In this document: piece after piece, positions 25,721 to 33,522 of the stretch | Numbering within the stretch: position 1 is the first letter of the stretch | How the letters are laid out: every line of letters starts with the position of its first letter | DNA from: CAIQPV01 sp964480365 | GTDB taxonomy: Bacteria; Pseudomonadota; Gammaproteobacteria; Burkholderiales; Gallionellaceae | Reading direction: 5' to 3' | DNA: 64,000 nt | Assembly: GCA_964480365.1 (NCBI GenBank) | Contig: CAYZPM010000003.1 | Span: 91,298-155,297, forward strand | The notes under the pieces: generated by a model | What the model saw: the letters and a program-made list of their open reading frames with translations, nothing else | What the model was told of the DNA's origin: nothing | Databases searched by the model: none | Position numbers and translations under genes: made by a program

Positions 25721-26026
25721 ATGACATTAACAAAAGCGGAACTCGTGGATTTGCTGTTTAAAAAAGTTGGTCTGAACAAGCGTGAAGCCAAGGATATAGT
25801 AGAAGAGTTTTTTCTGGAAATCCGCGCCCAGCTCGAACTGAGCGAAAGTGTTAAGTTGTCCGGCTTTGGCAACTTTCAGTTGCGCGACAAGAAGCAACGT
25901 CCAGGGCGTAATCCCAAGACCGGCGAGAGCATCCCCGTCTCCGCAAGGCGCGTGGTTACTTTCCATCCAAGCCCTAAACTCAAGAGCATGGTAGAGATAA
26001 GCTTCCCTAGAAAACTCCACGCCTAA
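25721..26026 (+). CDS. ihfA: integration host factor alpha-like DNA-binding protein
   Basis: A 101-residue HU/IHF-family protein: LTKAELVDLLFKKVGLNKREAKDIVEEFF, VKLSGFGNFQLRDK, then the DNA-intercalating arm RPGRNPKTGE and ARRVVTFHPS. Residues match IHF-alpha better than IHF-beta or HU. The usual ihfA lies after pheST; here it stands alone among accessory genes, so it is probably an additional paralogue. ATG 25721 follows TGGGGGAAAC. IHF bends DNA and assists recombination and transcription. Confidence 0.88.
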   Translation: MTLTKAELVDLLFKKVGLNKREAKDIVEEFFLEIRAQLELSESVKLSGFGNFQLRDKKQRPGRNPKTGESIPVSARRVVTFHPSPKLKSMVEISFPRKLHA

Positions 26027-26091
26027 TTCTGGGCTAAACTGATTCAACCTTTCATTCCTGAGTGAGACGGGAAAATACGGCATTAAACAAA

Positions 26092-26124
26092 AAACCCGCC
26101 AACTACGGGGAGTTTAGCGGGTTT
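26092..26124 (-). terminator. rho-independent terminator of the DsbA-like gene
   Basis: Arms AAACCCGC (26092-26099) and GCGGGTTT (26117-26124). Read on the minus strand the hairpin is followed by TTTTTTGTTT, so it terminates transcription from the DsbA-like gene that stops at 26186. It may also limit read-through from the ihfA side. Confidence 0.75.
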
Positions 26125-26185
26125 CGTGTACGGCATTCGATGGGCATCACCGAATATATGACGGTCATTCCCCCTAAGTCATGGA

Positions 26186-26818
26186 CTATTTTCTTAGTGC
26201 GTTAATCCGATCTTTGCGTGCTAATGTGACTACTTCATCTAAGACTCGGATGGTTTCATCGGGTTGTAGCCCACTAATGAAATATTTTCCATCCACCGCA
26301 ATACTTGGTGTGCCGCGCACTTCATAACTTCGTTGCAACTGATTGCTGCGAGATATCATGTTTTGAACCGAAAATGAGTTATAAGCTGAACTGAACTTAA
26401 CACGATCCACTCCGTGTTTTGTGACGAAATCGGCTATCTTCACCTCGTTGCTTAAATCAACATTAGACACATGTATTGCTTCAAACAATTCTCTATGTAA
26501 TCGTGCACTCTGCCCAAGAGATTGAAGTGCATAAAAGGCACGCGCCGATGACAATTCAGAATCTCTGAAGATAACCGGCACGAATTGCAATTCGACATCC
26601 TTTGGCATCTTCTTTTCCCATGCATTTAACGGTGCCTCCAAGTGGTAACAATGAGGGCATTCGTAGAAGAAGAATTCCAACACCTCTATTTTCTTTCCTG
26701 AGCTTATTGGTTGTGGTTGGTTCAACACTATGTAATCTTTCCCGGCAACCACAGTGGCATGAGAGCAATTCGCAAATAACCAAGTAAAAATTAATACGAT
26801 TAGCTTGAATGTTTTCAT
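26186..26818 (-). CDS. dsbA: thiol:disulfide interchange protein DsbA
   Basis: A 210-residue periplasmic thioredoxin-fold oxidase. The signal peptide is about residues 1-22 (LIVLIFTWLFANCSHA), the active site is CPHC in FFFYECPHCYHLE, and the cis-Pro loop is VRGTPSIAVDG. It oxidises pairs of cysteines in exported proteins. It is isolated from any DsbB gene in this window, ends in a strong terminator and may be an accessory copy. Confidence 0.93.
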   Translation of the reverse strand: MKTFKLIVLIFTWLFANCSHATVVAGKDYIVLNQPQPISSGKKIEVLEFFFYECPHCYHLEAPLNAWEKKMPKDVELQFVPVIFRDSELSSARAFYALQSLGQSARLHRELFEAIHVSNVDLSNEVKIADFVTKHGVDRVKFSSAYNSFSVQNMISRSNQLQRSYEVRGTPSIAVDGKYFISGLQPDETIRVLDEVVTLARKDRINALRK

Positions 26819-27080
26819 AATTTGTTTCTTCAGGTAAAAATTACATTAGAATTTGGCTTAAATCACAGTCAGTCTTTGAGGGCATAGTGTGCGCAGGGCT
26901 ACGAACCTTGCAGTAAAGAACTGGCTCACCCCAACATTTTATAGGCATCCATAGGTACCGATTTGGCAGTCTCACCAAACATGATTACTTTCCCCTCAAT
27001 CCTAGAGTTGCCAGTTTCGCTGAATTCAAATCGATAGCTGCATCGCAACACTGACCGTCCAGACAGGTTATCCTTTGGCC

Positions 27081-27335
27081 TTAACGCTGCATCGCGGCTA
27101 TGATTGAATCTGACATACTTGCTGCTATGTTCTCATCCTCAGATTTTCTTTTGGCTAATCGAGTCTTATCCTGAATCGCTCTCATAGCATTAACATGTTT
27201 GATAACCTCTAAAGGGTCGGCATTATTCACAGCCTCGACAGCGAGTTGTTCAGCAGGCGAAGGCTTATAAAACGAGTTAAGTCGCTTTTTTTCTGCTAGG
27301 GCATAAACTTCTTCGCATTGGTGTTTGGTAACCAT
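27081..27335 (-). CDS. hypothetical protein, 84 aa
   Basis: An 84-residue soluble, mostly helical protein, rich in Glu/Lys/Ala (YKPSPAEQLAVEAVNNADPL, AMRAIQDKTRLAKRKSEDE). No signal or membrane segment. The frame has normal protein composition and no competing gene. Family not recognised; the setting among small orphan genes suggests a mobile or accessory origin. Confidence 0.5.
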   Translation of the reverse strand: MVTKHQCEEVYALAEKKRLNSFYKPSPAEQLAVEAVNNADPLEVIKHVNAMRAIQDKTRLAKRKSEDENIAASMSDSIIAAMQR

Positions 27336-27436
27336 TTATAAGTGTTTAATACTTTAAATAGACAACCTAGAATGACCATTACGTCCGATTTGCGAGCCTA
27401 TGGTGAGAAGCTTAGTCATAATCGTGGCTGAGCTTC

Positions 27437-27664
27437 TCAATCTTCACTCTCCAAGGCCACCACGTCAGTTTGTAAATTACTGCGCTTATTAAAATAAACG
27501 TACTGAATCGCAGATGGGTTTTGGCACATTAAACTTGTATGCCCAATGTTTCTCGCCCATTGGCAATCCCGTCTTCGCGTCAAGCACTCAACTAAGTCTG
27601 TGCCGTTAAACAATTGCACTAGGCAGTTTTGGTGCCCAAAGGTGATTTCCGATTTCAAAATCAT
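27437..27664 (-). CDS. hypothetical protein, 75 aa
   Basis: A 75-residue protein starting MILKSEITFG. AAGGAGG lies only two to three bases before this ATG, which is close; the frame extends eight codons further to 27688. It contains ECLTRRRDCQWARNIGHTSLM and three cysteines but no recognised domain. Likely expressed, function unknown. Confidence 0.45.
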   Translation of the reverse strand: MILKSEITFGHQNCLVQLFNGTDLVECLTRRRDCQWARNIGHTSLMCQNPSAIQYVYFNKRSNLQTDVVALESED

Positions 27665-27901
27665 TTCCTCCTTAATCCATATTTGCACTGTGTAAGCTAA
27701 CAGTTAGTTGTGACGTTTTAATGTGCAATTTATTACGTTAGGGAACGTACCAAAAAATCGGCGATCTACCTGCTAGTAACGTCGTGGTTGACCGTTCGTT
27801 GTGGGTCGTTAGCAGAAGGTGGCAAAATTCCGTTATGTGCGAGTTGCTGTCATTCGGCAATGTGCCGCACTTCAATCGTACATATTATGTTTTAATCCAC
27901 T

Positions 27902-28186
27902 ATGGACGATTTTTTCAAACTCAACGAACCAAGAGTTCTTACCGGCATATGGGCTGACACTCGCGCTTTCGGTTTTACGATGGCATCAGAGCCGCTAACC
28001 TGCTCTTTGCTGCGCACCTTGGCCGCATCTAAACCATCGGCTCGTTTTCTTGAGCTTGGTTCCGGCACCGGCTTGTCAACGGCATGGCTGCTTGATGGCA
28101 TGGATTCAAGTTCGCATTTAACCACCGTAAATGCCGCGAAGTGCTGCAATAGGGAAATGCCAAATCATCGGGTAGTAACAAATTGA
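27902..28186 (+). pseudogene. truncated SAM-dependent methyltransferase
   Basis: The first ~77 residues look like the start of a class I methyltransferase of the O-methyltransferase type: a helical leader, then motif I ARFLELGSGTGLSTAWLLDG and SSHLTTV, where relatives continue into Asp-containing motif II. The similarity stops at about 28132 and the frame ends after 18 unrelated residues, so the substrate-binding two-thirds is missing. Genes after the break are unrelated, which suggests deletion or insertion. Confidence 0.65.
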
Positions 28187-28210
28187 ACTGAGCTGAAAAC
28201 ATGGTGGAGA

Positions 28211-28831
28211 ATGCCAGATCACAAGAACGACTCTATTGATCATCGATCCCGCGCGTGGAAGGAGGCGGTGGGTGATCATGTCGCCATGAGGAACGCGGCA
28301 AGAAACTCCAGAATTGTGGAAGATTATCTTACGGGTAATTTTACTATGTCCGAGATCGGTGCACGCGAAGGGGTCTCCCGCGAACGAGTAAGGCAAATCT
28401 TGTCTGATCAGGCGCCCGAGGAGTTTAAGAATGTTAGGAAGATATACAGGAAGACGGTGACGGCTGAAATTAAGTTGCATAAAATCGCCCAGCGTGAAGC
28501 TGCATTCTTTCGATTGTGGGACTGTGACCGCGAACGGTTTGCCTATATATTGTCAGTATTCCCGGATGCACGGTTGAGATTCAAGGAAAACAAGGGAAAT
28601 GCGCACACAATGAATCGTCCATGGAAAATGACGTTTTGCGAGTGGGCGATGTGTTGGATTAATTCGGGCAAGGTTTGGCTTCGTGGACGTAGGAAAATAA
28701 ACGAATCTGGTCGATACGGTCAGTATTGGATGAGTCCGATTGACCAAGCCTTAGGGTACGTGGCTGGGAATGTCAGGATCGTTCGTGTGGTTGAGGCAAT
28801 CAAGGCAAGAGACAAACGAAAAACGAGATAG
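28211..28831 (+). CDS. sigma-70 region-4-like HTH protein with HNH-like C-terminus
   Basis: A 206-residue basic protein. Residues ~35-65 (VEDYLTGNFTMSEIGAREGVSRERVRQIL) are a textbook sigma-70 region 4 helix-turn-helix. The C-terminal ~45 residues contain YWMSPIDQALGYVAGNVRIV, resembling the conserved end (PSIDRID...GY..GNVR) of phage HNH-type proteins, although I do not see the usual Cys/His pairs before it. It may be a phage-type DNA-binding protein. No upstream sigma region 2 is present, so it is not a complete sigma factor. Confidence 0.6.
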   Translation: MPDHKNDSIDHRSRAWKEAVGDHVAMRNAARNSRIVEDYLTGNFTMSEIGAREGVSRERVRQILSDQAPEEFKNVRKIYRKTVTAEIKLHKIAQREAAFFRLWDCDRERFAYILSVFPDARLRFKENKGNAHTMNRPWKMTFCEWAMCWINSGKVWLRGRRKINESGRYGQYWMSPIDQALGYVAGNVRIVRVVEAIKARDKRKTR

Positions 28832-29183
28832 CTGCTCTTGAGAATGACTATAAAGCAGCATCGATGTAGCTATTATGAACTTCGCCTGGGTCGTTAGTGC
28901 TCCCTTGGAGTTTTCGGAAAGCTGACCTTCCAGCAGGCCATGCCGACAGCCTTTTCATAAAATAGTCAGGGTCTGCAATGGACGATGAGTTAGCACTATA
29001 ACTGCTGCGGGTCGATAGTGAGAATTGGTGAACGTCGGTAAATTGGGGTGCTTATTAATTTTGCCGCATGAGGAATTTCAACGACCGTTTTTTGGCATGC
29101 TGTTATCATGGCGCCACGGCCACAGTGTGCCAATGTAGGTCAGTCAGAGGCGTCCTCTAGTTCGGACGATAAAAGGAGTTTTT
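28832..29183. other. intergenic stretch without a recognised gene
   Basis: About 350 bases with no supported frame on either strand. It contains no clear repeat beyond a short purine-rich ribosome site (AAAAGGAG) at its right end serving the next gene. Confidence 0.6.
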
Positions 29184-29468
29184 TTGCTAACACTGATAAT
29201 TGTTATTGGATTGATTTCTGTTGCAATTGTTATCTTTTTGATTCCTGTTCTGGGCGGGCGAGATGAGTCTCCTTCACCCTCTATCTCTGGTTCAGACGAC
29301 AGTCGCCTTATTAGGGCGGATTTCGATGAGCGCGCAAAAGCGGAAAGATTAATTGAGAATGAAGCTAAGCATAACCCAGCAACGAATGCAGATTTCACAA
29401 AGAAGATTATTTGGATTGCCGTTATTGCTGTTGCGGCATTTACTTTTTTTTACGTATCCATGCTATGA
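29184..29468 (+). CDS. small inner-membrane protein, function unknown
   Basis: A 94-residue protein with two membrane segments (about 2-23 and 74-92) joined by a charged cytosolic or periplasmic loop (SRLIRADFDERAKAERLIE). It starts at TTG (29184); AAAAGGAG at ideal spacing decides this start. Family not recognised. Confidence 0.6.
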   Translation: MLTLIIVIGLISVAIVIFLIPVLGGRDESPSPSISGSDDSRLIRADFDERAKAERLIENEAKHNPATNADFTKKIIWIAVIAVAAFTFFYVSML

Positions 29469-29814
29469 CGTAGATTACTATCCGTTTGTCGGCATATACT
29501 TGGCAACCTCGTCGGCAGATAACAATTTAATGGCACTAGATCCGGCAACAGGAAATAGTTTGCTTAATGTTGGGCTGGCCATAAGGTAATTTGGCGTATC
29601 AGGGTGTCAATAAAAATGAGTGCCATGTTGCCCTGAATGAACAGCAGCTATTGATAAATTTGAAGTGGCACTATGGGCCGTTAGAGAAAATACTTAAAAT
29701 TTCATGAGTATTGGTCACTTCCACGTATGTATCGCAAAAGTCACGCTTACCGACGAAAATATTTGAATTGAAAGTTTGCCCTGTGAAAAATCAGGATGGC
29801 CTGAAAGCCTTATG
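29469..29814. other. intergenic stretch without a recognised gene
   Basis: Roughly 345 bases between the small membrane protein and the tRNA-Arg 3' end. Short frames exist on both strands but none has a ribosome site or recognisable motif. Confidence 0.5.
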
Positions 29815-29891
29815 TGGTGCGCTCGGCGGGAGTCGAACCCACGACCCTCGGCTTCGGAAACCGATACTCTATCCAGCTGAGCTACGAGCGC
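29815..29891 (-). tRNA. tRNA-Arg (anticodon CCG)
   Basis: On the minus strand the sequence folds as a standard cloverleaf: acceptor GCGCTCG/CGAGCGC, D-arm AGCTCAGCTGGATAGAGT, anticodon loop TTCCGAA giving CCG (reads CGG), T-arm GTGGGTTCGACTCCC. Discriminator A and an encoded CCA are present. It is single-copy here, with a degenerate half-copy just upstream. Confidence 0.95.
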
Positions 29892-29953
29892 TTTTTGAAG
29901 AAAAACTGCGAAGAGACTAACGGTCATTTTACCCTACCGCGCCCGAATGACAA

Positions 29954-29994
29954 GCTTCGGAAACCAATACTCTATCCAGCTGAGCTACGGACGC
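29954..29994 (-). pseudogene. 5'-half fragment of tRNA-Arg
   Basis: These 41 bases match the acceptor strand, D-arm and anticodon region of the neighbouring tRNA-Arg with about three differences (offset 103 bases), then the similarity stops. No variable loop, T-arm or 3' acceptor follows. It is either the remnant of a tandem duplication or a scar of site-specific integration into the tRNA gene. Confidence 0.8.
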
Positions 29995-30137
29995 TTTGAA
30001 GGGCGCACAGTATAACGCATCACCATCCCCCGCGCACGCCGCGTCTACTAAATGAAGTTCGCGGTATAGGCGATGATGTGTCGCACATCCCGCAAAAATG
30101 CTATCGTGCGCACCATGACTTTTGAATATCCTGCCCC

Positions 30138-30557
30138 ATGAGTTTCACCAACCCCAGCCCGGACGAAATTTGCCGCATGTTGCACAGTATCGGTACCATC
30201 GCGGTAGTGGGATTATCACCCAATCCAGCACGCCCCAGCTTCCGCGTGGCGCGCGCCATGCAAGGCCACGGCTACCGCATCGTGCCGGTGCGTCCGCTGG
30301 TGCAGGAAGTGCTGGGCGAAACCGCTTACGCAGATCTGGAGAGCATCCCGTTCAAGGTAGATATGGTAGACGTGTTCCGCGCATCGGAGCATGTGCCTGC
30401 TATCGTGGAGAGCTGCATTGCCCTTGGCATTCAACGTCTGTGGCTACAGGATGGCGTGATTCACGAGAAGGCAGCGCAACGGGCGCAGGCAGCGGGAATT
30501 ACGGTGGTGATGGATCGCTGCATCTGGCGCGACTATTCTCAGCTATGCACACCTTGA
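30138..30557 (+). CDS. CoA-binding domain protein
   Basis: A 139-residue Rossmann-fold protein of the CoA_binding_2 family (YccU-like): IGTIAVVGLSPNPARPSFRVARAMQ at the N-terminus, then GYRIVPVRP, VDMVDVFRASEHVP and LWLQDGVIHEKAAQRA. The family binds CoA in crystal structures, but its physiological role is unclear. It overlaps the start of tag by 13 bases. Confidence 0.9.
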   Translation: MSFTNPSPDEICRMLHSIGTIAVVGLSPNPARPSFRVARAMQGHGYRIVPVRPLVQEVLGETAYADLESIPFKVDMVDVFRASEHVPAIVESCIALGIQRLWLQDGVIHEKAAQRAQAAGITVVMDRCIWRDYSQLCTP

Positions 30558-31129
30558 ACAAGCAGCGCTGCGCCTGGGCGGGCAACGATCCGTTATATTG
30601 CGCCTACCACGACGAGGAATGGGGCGTGCCGCTGCATGATGATCGCGCGCTGTTCGAGTTCCTGATTCTGGAAGGTGCGCAGGCAGGACTGAGCTGGATC
30701 ACCATTTTGCGCAAGCGCGACAATTACCGTGCCGCGTTCGATAATTTTGACGCCGAGCGCATTGCCCGCTATGACGCGAGTAAAATAGAATCGCTGTTGC
30801 AGGATGCGGGCATCGTGCGCAACCGGCTGAAGGTGCAATCTGCCGTGAATAATGCGCAAAAATTTCTGGCTGTGAAGGAGGAGTTCGGCAGCTTCGACGC
30901 CTTCATCTGGCGCTTTGTGGATGGCGTGCCAAAACAGAACCGTTGGCGTAGCCTCGCCGAAATACCTGCGAGCACGCCGGAATCAGACGCGATGAGCAAG
31001 GAACTGAAACGGCGCGGCTTCAAATTTGTCGGCAGCACCATTTGCTATGCGCACATGCAGGCGACCGGCATGGTAAATGACCACTTGGCTGATTGCTTCA
31101 GATATTTGGAAGTCCAGAGAGAGAGTTAA
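30545..31129 (+). CDS. tag: DNA-3-methyladenine glycosylase I
   Basis: A 194-residue base-excision-repair glycosylase removing 3-methyladenine. The family signature RCAWAGNDPLYCAYHDEEWG (first Cys and His zinc ligands), LEGAQAGLSWITIL, NRLKVQSAVNNA, and C-terminal FVGSTICYAHMQATGMVNDH (second zinc-binding pair) are all present. I place the start at ATG 30545 because the protein then matches Tag in length; the frame opens much further upstream. Confidence 0.95.
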   Translation: MHTLNKQRCAWAGNDPLYCAYHDEEWGVPLHDDRALFEFLILEGAQAGLSWITILRKRDNYRAAFDNFDAERIARYDASKIESLLQDAGIVRNRLKVQSAVNNAQKFLAVKEEFGSFDAFIWRFVDGVPKQNRWRSLAEIPASTPESDAMSKELKRRGFKFVGSTICYAHMQATGMVNDHLADCFRYLEVQRES

Positions 31130-31135
31130 TACGCA

Positions 31136-31966
31136 ATGATTTTAAAGTTTACAAAAATGCACGGCGCTGGCAACGACTTCGTTGTGATCGACGGCGTGCG
31201 CCAACGCATCCACCTTACGCCGGAGCAATTGCGCTTGTTGGCCGACCGCCATTTCGGCGTAGGTTGCGACCAGATATTGCTGGTGGAAACAACAGAATTT
31301 CCCGATGCGGATTTCCGTTACCGCATCTTCAACGCCGACGGCGGAGAAGTGGAGCAATGCGGCAACGGCGCGCGCTGCTTTGTGCGCTATGTGCATGATC
31401 AGGGACTAACGCACAAACGCGAAATTGTGGTGGAGACTAAGGGCGGACTAATCTCACCGCGCCTGGAAGAAGATGGCCGGGTGACGGTAAACATGGGTGC
31501 ACCAATTTTCGAGGCCGCGCGCATTCCGTTCAATACCCATAGCGACACCCTTGTCCACCCGCTGGAAGTGAACGGTGAGACGGTGCAGATTACCGCTGTT
31601 TCCATGGGCAATCCGCACGCGGTGCAGGTGGTGGCGGATGTCGAACTCGCTCCGGTCGTCGCACAGGGCGCGTTGATTGAGCACCACCCGCAATTCCCCA
31701 AACGGGTGAATGCCGGTTTCATGCAAGTAATGGATCGCAACCACATCAGGCTGCGGGTGTATGAACGCGGTGCGGGTGAGACGCTGTCCTGCGGCACCGG
31801 AGCATGCGCCGCTGTAGTGGTGGGCATCAAGCGCGGCCTGCTGGATGATCACGTACTGGTTGCCACCAAGGGCGGCGTACTGAACATCACTTGGGCAGGA
31901 AATGACGCACCCGTGCTGATGACCGGCCCGGCGATTAGCGTATTCACAGGCGAAATAGATTTATAA
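31136..31966 (+). CDS. dapF: diaminopimelate epimerase
   Basis: A 276-residue cofactor-independent epimerase converting LL- to meso-diaminopimelate for lysine and peptidoglycan synthesis. KFTKMHGAGNDFVVIDG opens the protein; the two catalytic cysteines are in NADGGEVEQCGNGARCF and ERGAGETLSCGTGACA. It begins the conserved dapF-DUF484-xerC order, six bases after tag. Confidence 0.97.
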   Translation: MILKFTKMHGAGNDFVVIDGVRQRIHLTPEQLRLLADRHFGVGCDQILLVETTEFPDADFRYRIFNADGGEVEQCGNGARCFVRYVHDQGLTHKREIVVETKGGLISPRLEEDGRVTVNMGAPIFEAARIPFNTHSDTLVHPLEVNGETVQITAVSMGNPHAVQVVADVELAPVVAQGALIEHHPQFPKRVNAGFMQVMDRNHIRLRVYERGAGETLSCGTGACAAVVVGIKRGLLDDHVLVATKGGVLNITWAGNDAPVLMTGPAISVFTGEIDL

Positions 31967-31988
31967 ACTTATCAAAGAAAGCCACAAT

Positions 31989-32609
31989 ATGAGAGCAGAA
32001 GACGTCGCACAGTTTTTGAAGGACAACCCGCAATTTTTCGACACCTACGCCGAGGTGCTGGCGGAAATCGTCATTCCTCATCCCTATGGCGGGCGCACCG
32101 TCTCGCTCTCCGAACGGCAGATGCTGGCCTTGCGTGAGAAGAACAAGGGACTGGAAAAAAAGTTGCACGAGATGCTTGAGTTCGCCCAGGAGAACGATGC
32201 TCTGCAAAACAAGGTGCATCAGTTCACGCTGGCATTGTTCGGCGCTCACGACCTGATGGGATTACAGGATGTCGTCGCGCACAACCTGCGTGATATTTTC
32301 GCCGTGCCCCATGTCGCTCTGCATGTCTGGAAAGGTCTACCGCCCAGCGCCGAAGTGCTGGCATTCGCAGATGAGTATAAACAACCGGTATGCACCCATC
32401 ATGCGGTGCATGAAACGCTGAATTGGTTCGGCGAGGCCGCGCCGCATCTGCACTCGTTCGCCTACCTGCCATTGCGCTCCAAAGAACAATCCATCGGCTT
32501 GCTGGTACTCGCCAGCGAAGATGCACAGCGCTTCTATCCCGAAATGGGCACGGTGTTCCTGCAACGTATTGCGGAAACCGTGAGTAGCGCGCTTCAACCG
32601 CGTTTGTAA
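31989..32609 (+). CDS. DUF484 (GAF-like) family protein
   Basis: A 206-residue DUF484 protein, normally found between dapF and xerC. AEDVAQFLKDNPQFFDTYAEVLAEIVIPHPYGGRTVSLSERQM is the family N-terminus; a coiled-coil segment and a GAF-like C-terminal half follow (SFAYLPLRSKEQSIGLLVLAS). Function is unknown across the family. It is separated from xerC by one base. Confidence 0.92.
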   Translation: MRAEDVAQFLKDNPQFFDTYAEVLAEIVIPHPYGGRTVSLSERQMLALREKNKGLEKKLHEMLEFAQENDALQNKVHQFTLALFGAHDLMGLQDVVAHNLRDIFAVPHVALHVWKGLPPSAEVLAFADEYKQPVCTHHAVHETLNWFGEAAPHLHSFAYLPLRSKEQSIGLLVLASEDAQRFYPEMGTVFLQRIAETVSSALQPRL

Positions 32610-32610
32610 T

Positions 32611-33522
32611 ATGCCAGAGGCTGCCGCGCATTCCAACCAGGACACCCTGCACGGCTTCCTCGCGCACCTGCGCAATGAACGGCAATATTCACCGCTCACC
32701 GCCGAAAATTACGCGCGCGACCTGCGCCGCCTGTTCGAGCTTGCCGGAACCACGTCGCTAGCCGAACTGAAAAGCCACCATATCCGCCGCTACGTGGCGC
32801 AACTGCACGGGCAAGGTTTGGGCGGAAAAACGCTGGCGCGCATGCTGTCGGCATGGCGCAGCTTCTATGCCTACCTGATGCGCGATCACCATTGCAAAGG
32901 CAATCCCTGCATCGGGCTGCGCGCACCGAAATCGGCGCGCAACCTGCCGCATGCGCTGTCACCGGACGAAGCGGTGCGCATGGTGGAACTGCCCACCAAC
33001 GATGACTCGCTGGCGCTGCGCGACAAGGCGATGTTCGAACTGTTTTATTCTTCCGGTCTGCGCCTGGCAGAGTTGATTAGTCTTGACCGTGAACCTATGC
33101 TAGACGACATCAAGGCAGGTGAAGTGCGCGTCACCGGCAAAGGCAACAAGACACGCATCGTGCCGCTTGGCAGCCATGCCATCACGGCGCTGCAAGCATG
33201 GCTGGCAGTACGTCCCACGCTGGCTAAGGATGATGAAGCACTATTTATCAACCGCAACGGCGGGCGCATCAGCGCACGTTCGGTGCAACTACGCATGAAA
33301 GAGTGGGGCATCAAACAAGGCATCGCCAGCGGCGTACACCCGCATTTGCTGCGCCACTCGTTCGCCACGCACGTATTGCAATCCAGCGGTGATTTGCGCG
33401 CAGTGCAGGAAATGCTCGGCCATGCCAGCATCTCCACCACGCAGGTTTATACCCATCTCGACTTCCAGTACCTCGCCAAAATTTACGACGCCGCCCATCC
33501 GCGCGCTAAGAGAAAACCATGA
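32611..33522 (+). CDS. xerC: site-specific tyrosine recombinase XerC
   Basis: A 303-residue recombinase resolving chromosome dimers at dif with XerD. The N-terminal SAM-like domain (FLAHLRNERQYSPLTAENYARDL) is followed by the catalytic set: Arg in SSGLRLAEL, Lys in VTGKGNKTRIVPLG, His and Arg in HPHLLRHSFATH, His in MLGHASISTTQ and nucleophile Tyr in VYTHLD. The chromosomal dapF-DUF484-xerC context argues for the housekeeping copy rather than a phage integrase. Confidence 0.95.
   Translation: MPEAAAHSNQDTLHGFLAHLRNERQYSPLTAENYARDLRRLFELAGTTSLAELKSHHIRRYVAQLHGQGLGGKTLARMLSAWRSFYAYLMRDHHCKGNPCIGLRAPKSARNLPHALSPDEAVRMVELPTNDDSLALRDKAMFELFYSSGLRLAELISLDREPMLDDIKAGEVRVTGKGNKTRIVPLGSHAITALQAWLAVRPTLAKDDEALFINRNGGRISARSVQLRMKEWGIKQGIASGVHPHLLRHSFATHVLQSSGDLRAVQEMLGHASISTTQVYTHLDFQYLAKIYDAAHPRAKRKP

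Noticed and set aside
28211..28831. Full sigma factor
   Set aside because: Only a region-4-like HTH is present; no region 2 or 3.
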